From a virus: a stretch of DNA of 50,238 bases. Shown here piece by piece: positions 48,489-50,238 of the stretch. Under the pieces are notes generated by a model. The model was not told where the DNA came from. It worked only from the letters and a program-made list of their open reading frames with translations, and did no database searches. Each line of letters starts with the position of its first letter. Position 1 is the first letter of the stretch. Position numbers and translations under genes: made by a program. The stretch is from the IMG/VR virus record IMGVR_UViG_3300015360_000063, positions 1 to 50,238 of that record; one strand, 5' to 3'.

Positions 48489-49175
48489 TTAATAATTCTG
48501 AAATTTACTGGCTCTGACATCTTGGATTTTCACTTTCATGATCGACGCGTAACGCGAACGTACAGAATCGCGCGATAAATGTTTGGCAAATATGTGGATC
48601 TCGTTATTGCCGTTTTTGTGATAAACCACCCAGTTCAGTGGTTCAGTGGCCGATTTTTTCGCGTGATTCTCGGTGTAAAAAACGAATAACGGGTCGCGCT
48701 GATTTACCGGGTTTTCCGTTAATATATTATTAGAGGGTTCTGCGAATGCGCCAGCGCCAGCGTGTAAAGGCTTTGTAGGTGTAAGTTGCGATAATAATGA
48801 TTTTCCATCAAGCGTTTTGCATTCTGGCAACAACACTCCATCACTGTGATATAATGGTGGGGTTGTCGGAAAATCATTCGTTTCGGTGTTATTTTTCATT
48901 TTTGCGGCTCTTGAGTATTCTGGATTTGCATCCAGAAATGTTTGACTGAATGAGTATGTGTTATATCCCAGACTGACAACGTTGCGGTCATATTTATACG
49001 TGTCGTTATCGTCGGCCGTGTAGATTGCCTCAACCGTCTCGTGGACTTCGCCCTGGTTCGCAAAGTAGTCTAATTCTCTCAATTGATTTTTTATCTCCAG
49101 CGTGGTCGTCTGACCGTTTGTGTGAATCAGTAAGTCCATTACCGATTGTACTGCGAATTCCGTTAGTTTCTTCAT
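48489..49175 (-). CDS. Uncharacterised protein with N-terminal winged-helix-like region, 228 aa
   Basis: 228 residues. Residues ~1-75 (HTNGQTTTLEIKNQLRELDY and onward, ending in an SLGYNTYSF strand) look like a small winged helix-turn-helix. A disordered proline-rich middle and a C-terminal alpha-beta domain (about 165-228) follow. It might bind DNA or RNA; no specific family is claimed. Confidence 0.7.
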   Translation of the reverse strand: MKKLTEFAVQSVMDLLIHTNGQTTTLEIKNQLRELDYFANQGEVHETVEAIYTADDNDTYKYDRNVVSLGYNTYSFSQTFLDANPEYSRAAKMKNNTETNDFPTTPPLYHSDGVLLPECKTLDGKSLLSQLTPTKPLHAGAGAFAEPSNNILTENPVNQRDPLFVFYTENHAKKSATEPLNWVVYHKNGNNEIHIFAKHLSRDSVRSRYASIMKVKIQDVRASKFQNY

Positions 49176-49258
49176 TTTTGATGCTTTTAAAGCTGGTTAT
49201 TTTTTATACTTATTATACAGTTATACGGTTAAAAAGTTTAACACAAAAATAATATTAA

Positions 49259-49558
49259 TCAGTTGATATACAGGCCATTGCCTATTGCCGGGTCTTCGTT
49301 GATGCCGCCGCAGTCGAACATGTCGATGTCTGGCGTCGAATGTCCCACGGGCTTGTAAGGCACTGCGACCATCCTGATAACGAAGTCGACCTCGTCAGAC
49401 TCCTCGCCGACGACCATCAGAGTCTTGAATAACTGGTAGTGTGGGTATTGTGACAGAAATTCCATTGTCTTCTGTATAGCCTCGTCTACGGAAACTGACC
49501 GTATGTATGCCTTCCCTGGTTTCGAGAATCCTATGGCATCTGTGAAATATAAGTTCAT
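49259..49558 (-). CDS. Uncharacterised protein, 99 aa
   Basis: 99 residues, alpha-beta with an acidic C-terminus. No family recognised. Divergent from the next plus-strand gene, with an A/T-rich promoter gap (49559-49614) holding a TTTAATATATAA run. Confidence 0.7.
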   Translation of the reverse strand: MNLYFTDAIGFSKPGKAYIRSVSVDEAIQKTMEFLSQYPHYQLFKTLMVVGEESDEVDFVIRMVAVPYKPVGHSTPDIDMFDCGGINEDPAIGNGLYIN

Positions 49559-49614
49559 ATTTTAATATATAAAGTATTGAATAAATAATACATATACACA
49601 ATTATATACATAAT

Positions 49615-50238
49615 ATGGATAACTTAAAAAACAAAATAGAAAAAATATTCGAAGCGCCGATACCCGACTCGCAAATGCCGTCTTCACACTACATGACGGA
49701 TGACAGGGCGTTCAGGGCGGCGACCAAGAATGTCGCACCGTTATTGAAGCAGATACAGGACTACATAACGAATATGTCTTGGTCGGAGATAACATTTCAG
49801 ACTACCGGGAGTAAGAATACCGTGGTTTTGCCAATGCCTCTTCTGGCGCTGATGTCTAAAATGTATTTGGCGAATTCCGAGTATCACAGGCCTATCGAGG
49901 TTTACGGTGCTGGCGAACGCCAACTCACTAGCATTGAAAAAGGACTATATAACAAAATCGCGCATTTCAATCTCTCCGCAGTTACAGTGGACGCTAACGA
50001 TCCTTTGGGTACATCAACGTCCGGGGTTTACGTATTTAAAGGAGTTCAAGGCACAGGCTCGGCATTTCATATCAATATGACGTGTGGCCATGCTGGAGAC
50101 AGGACACATTTCCCGAATAACGGTATAAACAAAGGCCTGAAGGGGTTAGGACAAAAATTGTACCGTAAGTTGATCAATACATATGGATGGGTACAGACGA
50201 ATTCTGGCGGTAGTGGTATAAAGGATTTGATGTGGGAC
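49615..50238 (+). CDS. Uncharacterised protein, 3' end outside window
   Basis: An ATG at 49615 opens a frame that stays open to the last base (208 codons). Codon use and composition match the neighbouring genes. The C-terminal visible part, NKGLKGLGQKLYRKLI, resembles the acetyl-CoA-binding turn of GNAT acetyltransferases, but the rest is not clearly GNAT. No firm function. It follows an A/T-rich promoter-like gap. Confidence 0.8.
   Translation, partial: MDNLKNKIEKIFEAPIPDSQMPSSHYMTDDRAFRAATKNVAPLLKQIQDYITNMSWSEITFQTTGSKNTVVLPMPLLALMSKMYLANSEYHRPIEVYGAGERQLTSIEKGLYNKIAHFNLSAVTVDANDPLGTSTSGVYVFKGVQGTGSAFHINMTCGHAGDRTHFPNNGINKGLKGLGQKLYRKLINTYGWVQTNSGGSGIKDLMWD

Noticed and set aside
1-50238. 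Alternative genetic code (stop reassignment)
   Set aside because: Confident genes end in TAA, TGA and TAG and none contains internal stops, apart from the intein gap, which carries TAA, the commonest true stop here.
1-50238. CRISPR array, integrase or attachment site
   Set aside because: The only tandem repeats are coding and uninterrupted by spacers; no integrase-like gene or tRNA-linked direct repeat was seen.

Overview
This window is a stretch of a large T4-like contractile-tailed (myovirus) phage genome, most likely infecting a member of the Bacteroidota. The phage assignment rests on a linked set of T4-type modules: a gp23-like major capsid protein, a gp21-like prohead protease fused to a scaffold, a gp20-like portal, a gp4-like head completion protein, a gp55-like late sigma factor, gp44/gp62-like clamp loader genes, a T4 RNase H-like 5'-3' exonuclease, a family B DNA polymerase, a gp17-like terminase and a gp18-like tail sheath. 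The host guess is inference. Start codons follow A/T-rich leaders without Shine-Dalgarno sequences, and several accessory genes are preceded by TATATTTACA-like boxes resembling the Bacteroidota -7 element. The standard genetic code fits all the genes.

Layout. Bases 1-8.4 kb (+): tail and unknown genes including a tape-measure-like protein, then the N-terminal half of a split DNA polymerase. 8.4-19.9 kb (-): an HNH endonuclease that shares its 3' end with the capsid gene, then (in map order) capsid, protease-scaffold, portal, head completion, a 2H phosphoesterase, the late sigma factor and a gp15-like tail protein. 20.0-29.2 kb (+): clamp loader, RNase H, a PD-(D/E)XK-like nuclease, a large proline-rich protein and an accessory cluster with a nucleotidyltransferase-like protein, a secreted DRGH-type nuclease and a second 2H protein. 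29.2-31.5 kb (-): three membrane or low-complexity proteins. 31.5-43.8 kb (+): baseplate/tube-like proteins, an S1-domain protein, a P-loop-dead terminase paralogue, the intein-split terminase and a very large tail sheath. 43.9-49.6 kb (-): small proteins, a metallopeptidase, nine tRNA genes, a second HNH endonuclease, an MBD4-like DNA glycosylase, and a 0.6 kb non-coding stretch dense in hairpins. 49.6 kb to the end (+): a further gene running off the window.

How it works together. Virion genes sit in several operons on both strands. Most of these operons are preceded by a recurring TTAATATATAAT box, probably the late promoter read by the gp55-like sigma factor. Replication genes and host-takeover or accessory genes are kept separate. 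Perfect hairpin-plus-T-run terminators close most units, and many serve both strands between converging genes.

Most notable: (1) the terminase is interrupted in its P-loop by an intein that is itself broken into two separately translated pieces, immediately downstream of a terminase ATPase paralogue whose Walker A, Walker B and coupling motifs are all degraded; (2) a candidate large structured RNA of about 630 nt lies beside the tRNAs, with its own terminator, recalling the GOLLD/ROOL class; (3) a 79-bp perfect duplication gives an HNH endonuclease and the capsid protein the same C-terminal residues and terminator; (4) there is an S1-like protein with an intrinsic terminator buried in the next gene; (5) the tRNA cluster pairs ordinary and long-variable-arm versions of both tRNA-His and tRNA-Asn.
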